Shown: positions 1-9,284 of the stretch, piece after piece | How the letters are laid out: each line of letters starts with the position of its first letter | How positions within the stretch are numbered: position 1 is the stretch's first letter | DNA from: Ohtaekwangia koreensis | GTDB taxonomy: Bacteria > Bacteroidota > Bacteroidia > Cytophagales > Cyclobacteriaceae | DNA length: 64,000 bases | Direction of reading: 5' to 3' | Assembly: GCF_900167975.1 (NCBI RefSeq) | Contig: NZ_FUZU01000003.1 | Coordinates: 868,001-932,000 of the forward strand | Program-made: the position numbers and the translations under genes | The notes under the pieces: generated by a model | Seen by the model: only the letters and a program-made list of their open reading frames with translations | Database searches by the model: none | What the model was told of the DNA's origin: nothing

Positions 1-1035
1 GAAACGCAGCATGCGTTTATCTGTGGGAAGCTTCAGCGCATCAGGATCCGCACCCAGATCAAGCGACACGCGGTTGAATAAATTCTGATAATCTGCAAGG
101 TGTGATGCCTTCAACTGTGCAAATGACTTCTTCGTTACAGCATCAAGATTCGCCTTCGCTTCTATAGCAGGATCTTTACCCTCATGACCAGGTGATTTAT
201 TAAAACCATTAAAACTCGTAGCTTCCGTAATATATAGTGTAACCACATCTGCATTGGTGACAGCAAGCGAAGAATCCTGCTTCGTTACTATACCGCCTTC
301 AGCTTTTACTTTCAGGTGTAATTCGAAATTCATTCCTTCACCCTGCCAGTCATCGTAAACAACTTGAAGGGGCTCTGCCTCCCGATTGGCTACATATAAC
401 GGAGCTTTTCCGTGAAGTACCAGGAGGTCATTCGCTATAGCACCGGTGGTATATTTTAATTTGCTCTGGAGTGACGCTTTGAATGTGATGCTCTTCTTCT
501 TGTTTGCAGACAAACGAATTACCAACGTTTTATCCGGGTGGCTGATAAAAGATTCACGTGTATAGGTTACCCCTCCCGTTGTAAATGTGACCGACGCAAT
601 CGCTTTTGTCAGGTCAAGACTCCTTCGATAGTTTCGGACAACGGTATCTTTCAATGAAAAATCCAGAAAGAGATTTGCCATGTGCAGGTACCGTGCCGAG
701 TATGGGCCTTGCATTTTCTTCCAGTATGTTTCTGCGGCAGCATAATCGCCCTCGTTTACCGCTCGCCTTACAAGTGGTAAATATTTTATACCATTCGGAT
801 TATTCCCCGGATCCGGATAACCTGACCAAAGTGTATTGTCATTAAGCTGAAATCTTTCGCGTATCACACCACCGAAGATCATCGCGCCAGTTTTTCCATT
901 GCCCAAGGGTAACGCTTCCTCCCATGCAGTGGCGGGCTGCCTATACCAGATCGTAAGGAGATCCGGTACAGGCTGCGCCAAAGCAGTATATACCCAAGCA
1001 TATATGAATACCAAACAAATCAATAGTCGTCTCAT
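1..1035 (-). CDS. Glycoside hydrolase family 95 protein (alpha-L-fucosidase-like), 3' end outside window
   Basis: The minus-strand frame opens at an ATG at 1035 and stays open for 345 codons to the window edge, so only the N-terminal part is present. A signal peptide (MRRLLICLVFIYAWVYTALA) is followed by the family's N-terminal hallmark: WYRQPATAWEEALPLGNG, then GAMIFGG and LNDNTLWSGYP at about residues 29-80. This beta-sandwich precedes the catalytic (alpha/alpha)6 barrel, which lies beyond the window, so catalytic residues cannot be checked. GH95 enzymes remove terminal alpha-L-fucose or alpha-L-galactose. The gene is 153 bp downstream of susD on the same strand and is probably part of the same locus. 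Family assignment is firm; the exact sugar is inferred. Confidence 0.85.
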   Translation of the reverse strand, partial: MRRLLICLVFIYAWVYTALAQPVPDLLTIWYRQPATAWEEALPLGNGKTGAMIFGGVIRERFQLNDNTLWSGYPDPGNNPNGIKYLPLVRRAVNEGDYAAAETYWKKMQGPYSARYLHMANLFLDFSLKDTVVRNYRRSLDLTKAIASVTFTTGGVTYTRESFISHPDKTLVIRLSANKKKSITFKASLQSKLKYTTGAIANDLLVLHGKAPLYVANREAEPLQVVYDDWQGEGMNFELHLKVKAEGGIVTKQDSSLAVTNADVVTLYITEATSFNGFNKSPGHEGKDPAIEAKANLDAVTKKSFAQLKASHLADYQNLFNRVSLDLGADPDALKLPTDKRMLRF

Positions 1036-1188
1036 AGTAAAGATTCTCTCCTATGGACTATAAAATTCAACAGCTCCCTTACTCTCACTTCGTATTTATT
1101 TGTGTTTTTATACTATATGTTAAAAATGTACCCAGACGGTCAATGTATACTTATTCAATGGATAGATATTTACCGATAGCACTCCGTA

Positions 1189-2682
1189 TTATTGCCAAGG
1201 CTCATTATTCTGCCAAACGCCTTGCATAATATCCATTTGAGATTGTGGTATAGGCCACAGGTATCCATCAAACTTGCGCTTGCTTCCATTCTGATGATAC
1301 TGGATTGTTGGGATTACTTGTTCTGCGATTCCCCAACGAATCAGATCATTATAGCGAATGCCCTCATAAGCAAGTTCAACGCGTCTTTCATTGCGAATAT
1401 TCTCTTGTGTCAATTCCGTTTTAGCAGGCATCTCCACACCGGGCCGTGCACGTACATCGTTCAATGCTTTCAACGCACGTTCATCTGTACCCTGACCGCT
1501 TTCAAACATAGCCTCAGCGTATAGCAGCAGTAAATCTGCGTATCTCATTTTTACTATATCCTGATCGCTCAGGTTTGATGAGTTAGCCGTGCGCAAGTTT
1601 GGGTCAATCCACTTTTTAAAAGCCATATTCGTAAAAGGTATAGCCCCTTCTGATACACGACCATCATTGGAGAAAGTCCCTGTCTTTGTATTGTTAACCC
1701 ATGGATCACCGATTTGAAATATAGTCATCTTCAAACGCGGGTCCTTCTCTCCTGTATTCGGATCCTTTACTTCGTATGCGTCTCTCAACTGTGGCGTTGG
1801 GAAGACAGACATTCTGCTGCTCACATATTGATCGAGTTGATGATAATCATCCGGTGCAGCATATATAACCGAGAACATGATCTCCGGATTATTCTTTTGC
1901 TCATTGAAAAATATACCAGGATAATTTGTGTGCAGTCTGAATGGATTTTGTGGATCGCCAATTAAACTCCATGCCGTCTCCGCTGCCTCGCTGTAGCGTT
2001 GATTGTTCATAAGTATCCTAACCTTTAGCATGATGGCGCTACCGCGTACTGCGTGTCCATCCGTATAGGCAGCATTTGGCAAACCGGCTATCGCTATATC
2101 TATATCCTGTAAAAGTTGCTCTACAACCTCTGCTTTGGAAGTACGCGGTGTATTCATGTAATCGCTGTTCATATCCTGTGATGTCAACACCAGGGGAACA
2201 GCGCCATACAACTGAACCAGTTCATTATAAAAGTAACAACGGTTGAACAGAGCCTCACCTTTATACTTGTTATAGTTAGTTTCTGTTAATATACCTTTTA
2301 CCTGGTCTATATTGTCCAGGAAATAATTACACTTGGCTATACCGTTGTAACAATCCGACCAGAACTGATTGATCGCACCACCGGTACTGGGGTTTATACC
2401 ACCCTGCATAATTCCCTGGAACCCGACAAAACTCGATGTTATGATGGCATTGTCGGAGAGACTTTCAATATCAAACGCTATACCACCGGCACCGCGGGCG
2501 GACCCAAAAACACTGGTGCGATGCGCAGAGTACGTTGCTGTTAGTGCAGTTTGTGCATCCTGTTCCGTTTTCCAAAACGTTTCCGTACTCAACTGAGTCA
2601 AGGGTTCTTTATCCAGAAGATCACTACAAGCTGTGGACAATGTAGCCAAAGCAAAAGCTATATATGCTATTTTATTTTTCAT
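1189..2682 (-). CDS. SusD/RagB-family outer-membrane glycan-binding lipoprotein
   Basis: Surface lipoprotein that caps the SusC channel and captures oligosaccharides. Residues 1-20 are a lipoprotein signal ending in the lipobox STAC, followed by the usual SDLLDKEPLTQLS start of mature SusD proteins. The remaining ~470 residues fit a SusD_RagB helical-repeat fold, with the C-terminal NERRVELAYEGIRYNDLIRW motif typical of the family. I chose the ATG at 2682 rather than an in-frame TTG at 2691, because the lipoprotein signal then begins MKNKIAYIA. The start lies about 10 bp after the susC stop, so the two genes are cotranscribed. Length (497 aa) is normal. The ligand is not predictable from sequence; neighbouring GH2 and GH95 suggest a galactose- and fucose-bearing glycan. 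Confidence 0.93.
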   Translation of the reverse strand: MKNKIAYIAFALATLSTACSDLLDKEPLTQLSTETFWKTEQDAQTALTATYSAHRTSVFGSARGAGGIAFDIESLSDNAIITSSFVGFQGIMQGGINPSTGGAINQFWSDCYNGIAKCNYFLDNIDQVKGILTETNYNKYKGEALFNRCYFYNELVQLYGAVPLVLTSQDMNSDYMNTPRTSKAEVVEQLLQDIDIAIAGLPNAAYTDGHAVRGSAIMLKVRILMNNQRYSEAAETAWSLIGDPQNPFRLHTNYPGIFFNEQKNNPEIMFSVIYAAPDDYHQLDQYVSSRMSVFPTPQLRDAYEVKDPNTGEKDPRLKMTIFQIGDPWVNNTKTGTFSNDGRVSEGAIPFTNMAFKKWIDPNLRTANSSNLSDQDIVKMRYADLLLLYAEAMFESGQGTDERALKALNDVRARPGVEMPAKTELTQENIRNERRVELAYEGIRYNDLIRWGIAEQVIPTIQYHQNGSKRKFDGYLWPIPQSQMDIMQGVWQNNEPWQ

Positions 2683-2691
2683 TGATGTCAA

Positions 2692-5600
2692 TTATAAAGT
2701 TGCTCTTACGCCAAATGAATATATAGTAGCTTGCGGATAAATAGCCGCACGTGCTGAATTCGTAGCAGTGCGTTCCGGATCTAATCCCTGGAAGAACTTT
2801 GTAAATGTCGCCAGGTTGTCGGCAGCCGTATATACTCGCAAGCTTTGTATTTTCACTTTCTGACTCCACGCTGCCGGGAACGTATAGCCCAGCTGTATAT
2901 TCTTGATGCGCAGGTAAGAAGAGTTGCCTAACCAGAATGTTGAGTTTTGTGAATTGGGAGTATATCCGCTATCAACATATACATGCGGAATGGAGTTTGA
3001 AGTTCCTTCACCATCCCACGCGTCAGTCTTCCACCACGTTGGCGGTGCCGATGCCTGATTGAATGGCGAAACGCCCCAACCTGTAACATAAGTCTTTCGT
3101 CCATATACACCTTGCACGAAAACACTCAGGTCGAAATTTTTATAGCTGGCGGAAAGATTCATCCCGTAATTAAATTTCGGGAATACTCCTTCTACAGGGC
3201 TTCGGTCATAGGTGAGATCGATCCTGCCATCCGGAACACCATCAGGTCCGCTGATATCTTTATACTTCAAGTCACCGGGCTTCGGAGCTATGCTGGTATA
3301 GGATGGAACCGGACCACCATCAATCTCTGCCTGATTCTGATATACTCCATCCTGAAGCAGTACATAATAGGTGTTATAGGGAAGTCCTTCCTGGCGGATG
3401 TTGACACCGCTTATTTCGCGCGCACCAAAACGAATCAGTTTGTTTCTATACGTTTCGAGATTGGCATTTATGCTATATCCGAAATCGCCAATCTTATTTC
3501 TATGTCCTACACTGAATTCCCATCCTGTATTTTGCAATATACCATCATTTATAGTGGGAGCATTTACACCAATGTGATCCGGCACCTGAAGACTTCTCAG
3601 AATATCTTTGGTCGTTTTCTTATACCAGTCAACTGAACCAAAAAGTCTTGAGTTGAAAAACGCGAAGTCTAAACCAAAATCCGTAACGGTGGTAGTCTCC
3701 CATTTTATATTAGCATTGTTGATTGAACGCCTGCTGATTCCCTGTGACAATGTACCACCGAAGTTATAATCGAGCACTTCATCATCGGGCCCCATGGATA
3801 TATAGAGTATATCCTGGTATGGATAGTTCCCTATATTCTGATTTCCGAGTTGTCCCCACGATCCGCGAAACTTTAATTCATCCAGCCAAGATATATCTTG
3901 CATAAACGCTTCTTCCGATATCCGCCAACCTGCAGATACTGAAGGGAACAATCCCCACCGATTTGATTTCGGAAAACGTGACGATGCATCATATCGGAAA
4001 CTTGCTTCGAGAAGATATTTACCGGCATAGTCATAATTTACTCTGCCAAAAAAAGATTGAATGCCCCACTCGTAAGCATTGCTGCCGGTAGTTTGACTCG
4101 CCGCTGGCGCAGAGGCCAATTCCCAAAGTTCTTTCGATGGAAGTTTTGTACGATATGCATCCAGCCGATCATAGCGATAACTCTCCTGCTGATAACCGAG
4201 CAATGCACTTACATTATGAACGGTGGAAAAAGTCTTTTTATAGTTTAACGTTCCAAACAATGTATACTGGTTCTCGCGTGTATTTCGCTGCGCCAGTGAT
4301 ATAGCGCCACCATTCCATATAGCGGCCTGGTTATATACACCATTTGCATCCGGGAAAAATTCATATCCCACAGATGAAACAACCAATGCCTTGGCCATCT
4401 CTTCCTCAAAACGCACAGAACCCTTTACCTCTGCTGTGAGTTCATCAAGAATCTTTACATTTATATAGGGACTGAATAACAAATAGCTGTTGACAAATTC
4501 TTTGCCACCACCATCGGTAGCGATAGCAATCGGGTTTTTATTGCCTCCTTTATTCTGAAAAGCATACGCGGTAAATCTTCCGCTTCCATCAGCCAGCGTC
4601 GGTGTACTGGTTGGTGGCGCTGCATAAGCCGACAACATTTGATCTTCCGAAGTGTTCGCATCGATTAACTGCGGACCTGTATTTCCGGTTGTGATTGCTG
4701 TATCATGGCGCTTGCCTCGTGCCATAGAAATATTACTTCCGAATGTTACTCTTCCACCCAAGTTCGTTTTAAAATTAACCTGCGTGTCATATCGTTTATA
4801 GTCCGTGGCTAATAACAATCCGGTTTCATCCAGTACGCCTAAACCAACGTTAAACGTAGTGCCCGCTTTACCTCCATTTATACTTAGAAAATGTTTATGG
4901 ATTGGAGCGCGTCTGATCAAATAAGAAGTCCAGTCTGCGCTGGGATATTGCGCAGGATTGTTTATAGCACCTTGGCGGTATAGTTCAATCTGTTCATCGG
5001 TATATCTCCATTGCGTTTGTCTTCCGGAATGATCGATTGCTTTATTCATTAATTCCATATACTCTACGGAATTTGTAACGCGGTCAATTTTTATTGACGG
5101 ATCCTGTGATGAATAATTATAATTATAGTCTATACTTAATCTTCCCTCTTTACCTTTTTTTGTAGTAACCAGAATTACCCCATTGGCCGCACGTGAACCA
5201 TATATAGCAGCGGAAGCAGCGTCTTTCAGTACTGATATATCTTCAATTACATTGGGGTTCAATAATTCGAGTTTACCCTCTATACCATCAATCAACACCA
5301 ATGGATTACTTCCGGCAGAACTAAATGTACCCTGTCCGCGAATACGGATTTGATTACTTTCATCACCCGGCAACCCAGAGTTTTGTGTAATCTGAAGTCC
5401 AGGCGTTCTTCCCTGTAAAAGTGAAATTGTACTGGGTGCCTGTCTGCTGGTAATTTCCTCACCTGAAACCGTTGATACAGCAGCGGTCATATTTACTTTC
5501 TTCTGTGTGCCGTATCCAACTACAACCACTTCATTCAGGGTTTGTACATCTGCATGTAGTGTAACGTTGATAAAAGTCTTGTTGTCCACAGGAATCTTCT

Positions 5601-5865
5601 CGGTTTTATAGCCGATGAATGAAAACACCAACGTAGCATTGGGGTTATCTATAGTGAGTGAAAAATCACCATTAGCATCCGTTGAGGTTCCGGTCGCGGT
5701 TCCTTCTATCATTATACTCACACCAGGCAACGACTCACCTTCTTCAGAGATGATTTTCCCTGTGACCTGTTGTGCCCACGTGGCGTTACAAAAGAGAAGC
5801 AATACTACTCCGATTCCCAGAGAAGTATACATGCGGTCTTTAATCTTGCGTAATAGTTTATTCAT
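2692..5865 (-). CDS. SusC/RagA-family TonB-dependent outer-membrane transporter
   Basis: TonB-dependent channel that imports glycan fragments delivered by its SusD partner. The open frame extends to 5937, but the ATG at 5865 (MNKLLRKIKDRMYTS) places a signal peptide (LGIGVVLLLFCNATWAQ) correctly. It is followed by a carboxypeptidase-regulatory-like domain (about 30-110: VTGKIISEEGESLPGVSI), a TonB box (LNEVVVVGYGTQ), a plug domain (VLKDAASAAIYGSRAANGVI) and a ~800-residue beta-barrel that ends in aromatic-rich strands. About 1057 aa is the family norm. susD follows almost without a gap. Expression is probably controlled by the divergent hybrid two-component regulator at 9285. Confidence 0.94.
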   Translation of the reverse strand: MNKLLRKIKDRMYTSLGIGVVLLLFCNATWAQQVTGKIISEEGESLPGVSIMIEGTATGTSTDANGDFSLTIDNPNATLVFSFIGYKTEKIPVDNKTFINVTLHADVQTLNEVVVVGYGTQKKVNMTAAVSTVSGEEITSRQAPSTISLLQGRTPGLQITQNSGLPGDESNQIRIRGQGTFSSAGSNPLVLIDGIEGKLELLNPNVIEDISVLKDAASAAIYGSRAANGVILVTTKKGKEGRLSIDYNYNYSSQDPSIKIDRVTNSVEYMELMNKAIDHSGRQTQWRYTDEQIELYRQGAINNPAQYPSADWTSYLIRRAPIHKHFLSINGGKAGTTFNVGLGVLDETGLLLATDYKRYDTQVNFKTNLGGRVTFGSNISMARGKRHDTAITTGNTGPQLIDANTSEDQMLSAYAAPPTSTPTLADGSGRFTAYAFQNKGGNKNPIAIATDGGGKEFVNSYLLFSPYINVKILDELTAEVKGSVRFEEEMAKALVVSSVGYEFFPDANGVYNQAAIWNGGAISLAQRNTRENQYTLFGTLNYKKTFSTVHNVSALLGYQQESYRYDRLDAYRTKLPSKELWELASAPAASQTTGSNAYEWGIQSFFGRVNYDYAGKYLLEASFRYDASSRFPKSNRWGLFPSVSAGWRISEEAFMQDISWLDELKFRGSWGQLGNQNIGNYPYQDILYISMGPDDEVLDYNFGGTLSQGISRRSINNANIKWETTTVTDFGLDFAFFNSRLFGSVDWYKKTTKDILRSLQVPDHIGVNAPTINDGILQNTGWEFSVGHRNKIGDFGYSINANLETYRNKLIRFGAREISGVNIRQEGLPYNTYYVLLQDGVYQNQAEIDGGPVPSYTSIAPKPGDLKYKDISGPDGVPDGRIDLTYDRSPVEGVFPKFNYGMNLSASYKNFDLSVFVQGVYGRKTYVTGWGVSPFNQASAPPTWWKTDAWDGEGTSNSIPHVYVDSGYTPNSQNSTFWLGNSSYLRIKNIQLGYTFPAAWSQKVKIQSLRVYTAADNLATFTKFFQGLDPERTATNSARAAIYPQATIYSFGVRATL

Positions 5866-6244
5866 ACTCTTACTTGTTTTGGTTAGGGGCCGAGGTTCCG
5901 GTTTCAAAAATGCTGATGATTGCATCGTTTGAACCATGGCTCAATTTTGCACCGAAACGAGGATTATGAGGGTATAAAAACTGTTCAAATACAGGCAGAA
6001 ATCGTTCGCAAAACGCTTTTATGAAGATTTTCGGATTGCTGCACACTGAAATGAATAGGATGTAAAACAGGTTTCGCGAAGATGGAAACGCAACCACTTA
6101 CCATTTCACAATTGATTGGAGTTGGCGAGAAAGACACAAGCACAGATGGGACAATAGACTATATTATATAGTATCTGCATATAGTCATCGCATCCTAAAA
6201 TCATTATTCGGGACGGCAAGTATAGGCGAGCAAAAAGGTATATA
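5866..6244. other. Intergenic region between GH2 and susC
   Basis: About 380 bp with no convincing gene. It separates two same-strand genes and must hold the 3' end of the GH2 transcript and probably a susC promoter. I found no clear TAnnTTTG -7 box with a TTG 19-21 bp upstream. A nested inverted repeat sits at its GH2 end (separate entry). Confidence 0.5.
6157..6186. repeat. Nested TATA-rich inverted repeat downstream of GH2
   Basis: Outer arms GACTATAT (6157-6164) and ATATAGTC (6179-6186) match perfectly. Within them ACTATATTATATAGT (6158-6172) is itself a palindrome with a one-base centre. It lies about 60 bp past the GH2 stop on the minus strand, 290 bp upstream of susC. It could be a weak hairpin at the transcript end or a dimeric protein-binding site upstream of susC. 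AT-only stems are poor terminators, so the role is open. Confidence 0.4.
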
Positions 6245-8725
6245 TCAGGGAGTAGCTTTCTTTTTGTCTGTCAGATCAAGAAAAACTGTTTGAAGGCCTG
6301 GTGATTGGACACAAATTATGTTCTTACCAGAATTTGCTTTTAAGCGGATAATGGCTCTGCCGTTATACGCCTGCACTTTACGTGAGCCAGATGAAGTGCC
6401 GAGGTTATCAAACAATTTACCATCGCCCGTCAATGAAAAGTGAATCCACTGATTTGCGTCCAGGCACGGTATATTATTCTCGTCCACTAATTTTGCCTGC
6501 ACCGTAGCGATATCATTATCATCCTCTATCTTCTCGACAACAAGTTTTGCAGGATTGGTCCACTTTTCCGTTTGATAACGTTGTGTGATCTGATCTTCAA
6601 CTATCGTTTTGCCTCTACGCGCTACCACCCGAAGTGTATTATTACCTTCTGAAAATGGAACCTTCCATCGCAATCCGGCAGCGGGAAAATCCTGGCTGTT
6701 TCTTTTCTTGACTCCATAACTTTTACCGTTTACGAACAACTCCGCTTCTTCACAATTGGAATATACCTTCACCAGTTTTTGTTCTCCGGCTTCACCCCAA
6801 CGCACGGGCCACGTGTGACTATAGATATATACCATGGGCTTCTCTGACCAATATGATTGAAAGACGTAATAGGATGATTTCGGAGTAAAGTCCCGCTCCA
6901 CTACACCTTTTTGATTTACATATGGAACCGGGTTTTCAGGACGCACGGGTGTTGAAAAATCTTTGAAGGGCCAGTATGCAGTCCCGGTTAACCAGGGCAT
7001 GGTCTCTTGTTCTTTTAAATGCCAGTCGATGAGATCGCAAATATAGGTCTCACTCCAGTCACCGTCTTTTGACACACGCGCACTACCACCGTGTAGTGAA
7101 GCATCGCCTTTGCGCTCATCTGCGCCAAGCCCGGTATTTATTTTCTTGACTACAGCTTCCGCTTCTTCTGCATGCCTGCCTGCATGACTATCCCCTCCCC
7201 ACTCTACGTGCAGGAAATGATTTACAGCCTCGAATTCTTTTTTCGATACATCTTTATACTCAGTATAGCGTCCCCTATACCAACCGGCCCAGATCGAGGG
7301 CGAGTAAACATCCACTATATCTTTACAGAAATCACACCTGCGAATGGCAGTCTTTCGTGACGAATCCAACGTATGGGCTAATGTATTCAGCTCCTTCATG
7401 AAGGTCCGTATCTTCTCTTTATCGAACTCCTCGAAATCACCGGGCCAATCGTTCTCATTTCCCAATCCCCATATAATAACGGATGGGTGATTGTAATGCT
7501 GCTCGATCATATTCCGAAGCATTCTGCGTGCTTGTCCTTTATATATATCATTTCCCAAGCCACCGCGGCACCAGGGAATTTCCTCCCAAACAAATATACC
7601 CAGGCTATCACACAGGTTCAGCACAATACGCGATTGCTGATAGTGTCCCAGGCGAATAAAGTTTACCCCCATCTGCTTCATTATGATCATTTCCTTGCGG
7701 ATCATAGACTCAGTCATTGCACCACCCGTACCTGCATGATCTTCATGACGATGCGTTCCTCGTAATAAAAGTCGTTTGCCATTTAAGGTGAAAGGACCAT
7801 GATCTTCAAATACGAAGGTCCGTATACCTATATTTTCTTCCCGCACATGTATACCTGAAGCAGATATCAGCTTCATCTTGATTTTGTAAAGTGAAGGCTG
7901 CGATGGAGACCATAGCGTTGGCTTTTTTAAAGAGGAAGTCCACTCGTATACCGAATCCTTAAAGTCAACGGGAGCTTTATACTGCTGCACTATTTTTCCG
8001 GAAGGGTCTACCACTTGTATTTCCAGGTCAGCGTTTGGGAGACGGCTGGGATTGTAAAAGTCAGTTTTCACTTTCAGTGTAGCACTACCTTTATCGTTTA
8101 CCTGAGATGATACATGAAGCTTATTTATGGAAACGGAAGGTATATATACCAGATTAAGATACCGTATGATCCCTCCGTATAGATTGAAGTCAGAGAGATC
8201 AGAAGGAATCATTTGCAGATCTCGCGAATTATCGCAACGAATCACCAAAGGGATTTTTCCGTTGAACGGTTTCCGGAAGGCTTCTTTCTTTTTGAATTCT
8301 GCTACGGCATCTGTGATATCAACAGTCCACTCATCGTAGCCTCCCACATGGCTTCCTACCTTCGTAGTATAGATATATACATCAGTCTTCTGCGCGGCCC
8401 CTTCAAAATGCAACAGAATTCGTCCTTGTTGATAACGAGGCTCCATGGCGAGTGTAGTGCGATACCACCCTGCACCCTGGTAATAATTTTTATCCGGATC
8501 AACCGCGTCTTCTGCGTTAAAGCAATGTGGTAACGTTACTTTTTCCCAATGAGGAACACTTTCGGGAGCGCCTTCAGCGCCAGACCGTACGGCTTCCCAA
8601 ATGCCACCCAGGTCTCCTTTAAAAAATTCCCAACCGTTATTGAGGCGCGTACTATATTGTTCCTGGGCGAGTACCGGGATACTGGTTAAAAAAAATAATA
8701 CAATACCGATAATACTTTTCTTCAT
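6245..8725 (-). CDS. Glycoside hydrolase family 2 enzyme (beta-galactosidase-like), secreted
   Basis: Exo-acting beta-glycosidase, most likely periplasmic. The open frame starts at 8746, but the ATG at 8725 gives a clean signal peptide (MKKSIIGIVLFFLTSIPVLAQ). Domain order follows GH2: sugar-binding jelly roll (about 20-210), immunoglobulin-like domain (215-315), then a TIM barrel opened by RGTHRHEDHAG. The acid/base is the Glu of GLGNENDWPG (about residue 424), and the probable nucleophile is the Glu of HVEWGGD (about residue 508). C-terminal Ig-like domains follow (KLVKVYSNCEEAELFVNGK). At 826 aa it is a usual length. Its place upstream of susC and opposite the regulator marks it as part of the locus. 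Beta-galactosidase is the commonest activity, but GH2 also includes mannosidases and glucuronidases. Confidence 0.9.
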   Translation of the reverse strand: MKKSIIGIVLFFLTSIPVLAQEQYSTRLNNGWEFFKGDLGGIWEAVRSGAEGAPESVPHWEKVTLPHCFNAEDAVDPDKNYYQGAGWYRTTLAMEPRYQQGRILLHFEGAAQKTDVYIYTTKVGSHVGGYDEWTVDITDAVAEFKKKEAFRKPFNGKIPLVIRCDNSRDLQMIPSDLSDFNLYGGIIRYLNLVYIPSVSINKLHVSSQVNDKGSATLKVKTDFYNPSRLPNADLEIQVVDPSGKIVQQYKAPVDFKDSVYEWTSSLKKPTLWSPSQPSLYKIKMKLISASGIHVREENIGIRTFVFEDHGPFTLNGKRLLLRGTHRHEDHAGTGGAMTESMIRKEMIIMKQMGVNFIRLGHYQQSRIVLNLCDSLGIFVWEEIPWCRGGLGNDIYKGQARRMLRNMIEQHYNHPSVIIWGLGNENDWPGDFEEFDKEKIRTFMKELNTLAHTLDSSRKTAIRRCDFCKDIVDVYSPSIWAGWYRGRYTEYKDVSKKEFEAVNHFLHVEWGGDSHAGRHAEEAEAVVKKINTGLGADERKGDASLHGGSARVSKDGDWSETYICDLIDWHLKEQETMPWLTGTAYWPFKDFSTPVRPENPVPYVNQKGVVERDFTPKSSYYVFQSYWSEKPMVYIYSHTWPVRWGEAGEQKLVKVYSNCEEAELFVNGKSYGVKKRNSQDFPAAGLRWKVPFSEGNNTLRVVARRGKTIVEDQITQRYQTEKWTNPAKLVVEKIEDDNDIATVQAKLVDENNIPCLDANQWIHFSLTGDGKLFDNLGTSSGSRKVQAYNGRAIIRLKANSGKNIICVQSPGLQTVFLDLTDKKKATP

Positions 8726-9284
8726 GCTCTTACACGTCCGTCTCACTATATATACTTCATGTATTCAAATCAAAAACGATTTTAAAGACTAATGATAACC
8801 AGTACCATCAGCATTAATACCAGCAAAATCATAGAAACAATTTCTCGGATCTTTGCATCGCGTATCAGCTTATTTTCTTTCCTTTTGATGTACGGCATAC
8901 CAACGGTTAATTATCACAGGGCAATATTCACTTTCATAATCACTTGGGGGTGGTGTAATTATTCGTTGAGGTAAATAAAACGTTCTAAAGGCTTTTATGC
9001 TCCTGTGGTTAGACGAAGATTGACACCTGACACCCTGATCAAATTGTTCACCTTCAAAAAATATTATCCTCCCGCACGAAGTCTCTACTATATATAGCAG
9101 TTCGCATAAACACTTTGCTGTCATTCATTTCCGCCATGATGCAGGTGGATAAATTGCTCTACGAGGTGCAAAATCCGTTCGCTCTGCCTCTTTTTAATCC
9201 TTTAGCCACTAACTGTGCTTTGCAAATTGACTATCCGGGTAAATATGGCTATTTTCGGTTGCGGCAACGTTTGATCTAACGGAC
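8726..9284. promoter_or_regulatory. Divergent control region between GH2 and the hybrid regulator
   Basis: About 560 bp between divergently transcribed genes, so both promoters should lie here. The only sizeable frame (8870-9124, minus) is low in hydrophobic core and is not accepted as a gene. A promoter-like pair for the regulator is described separately. No unambiguous regulator-binding repeat was found by eye. Confidence 0.5.
9227..9257 (+). promoter_or_regulatory. Candidate Bacteroidota-type promoter for the hybrid regulator
   Basis: TTG at 9227-9229 and TATTTTCG at 9250-9257 are 20 bp apart. This resembles the phylum's -33 TTG / -7 TAnnTTTG pattern with one -7 mismatch. It predicts transcription starting near 9264, about 20 bp before the ATG at 9285. 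Pattern match only. Confidence 0.35.

Noticed and set aside
606-845. 79-residue plus-strand frame near the window start
   Set aside because: It lies antisense to the GH95 gene, whose minus-strand frame is open across the same bases with clear family motifs.
3112-3636. 174-residue plus-strand frame
   Set aside because: Antisense to the first susC; the composition is that of a reverse-strand shadow, with no domain.
8870-9124. 84-residue minus-strand frame in the divergent control region
   Set aside because: No family resemblance, poor composition, and it would fill the region where both promoters must lie.
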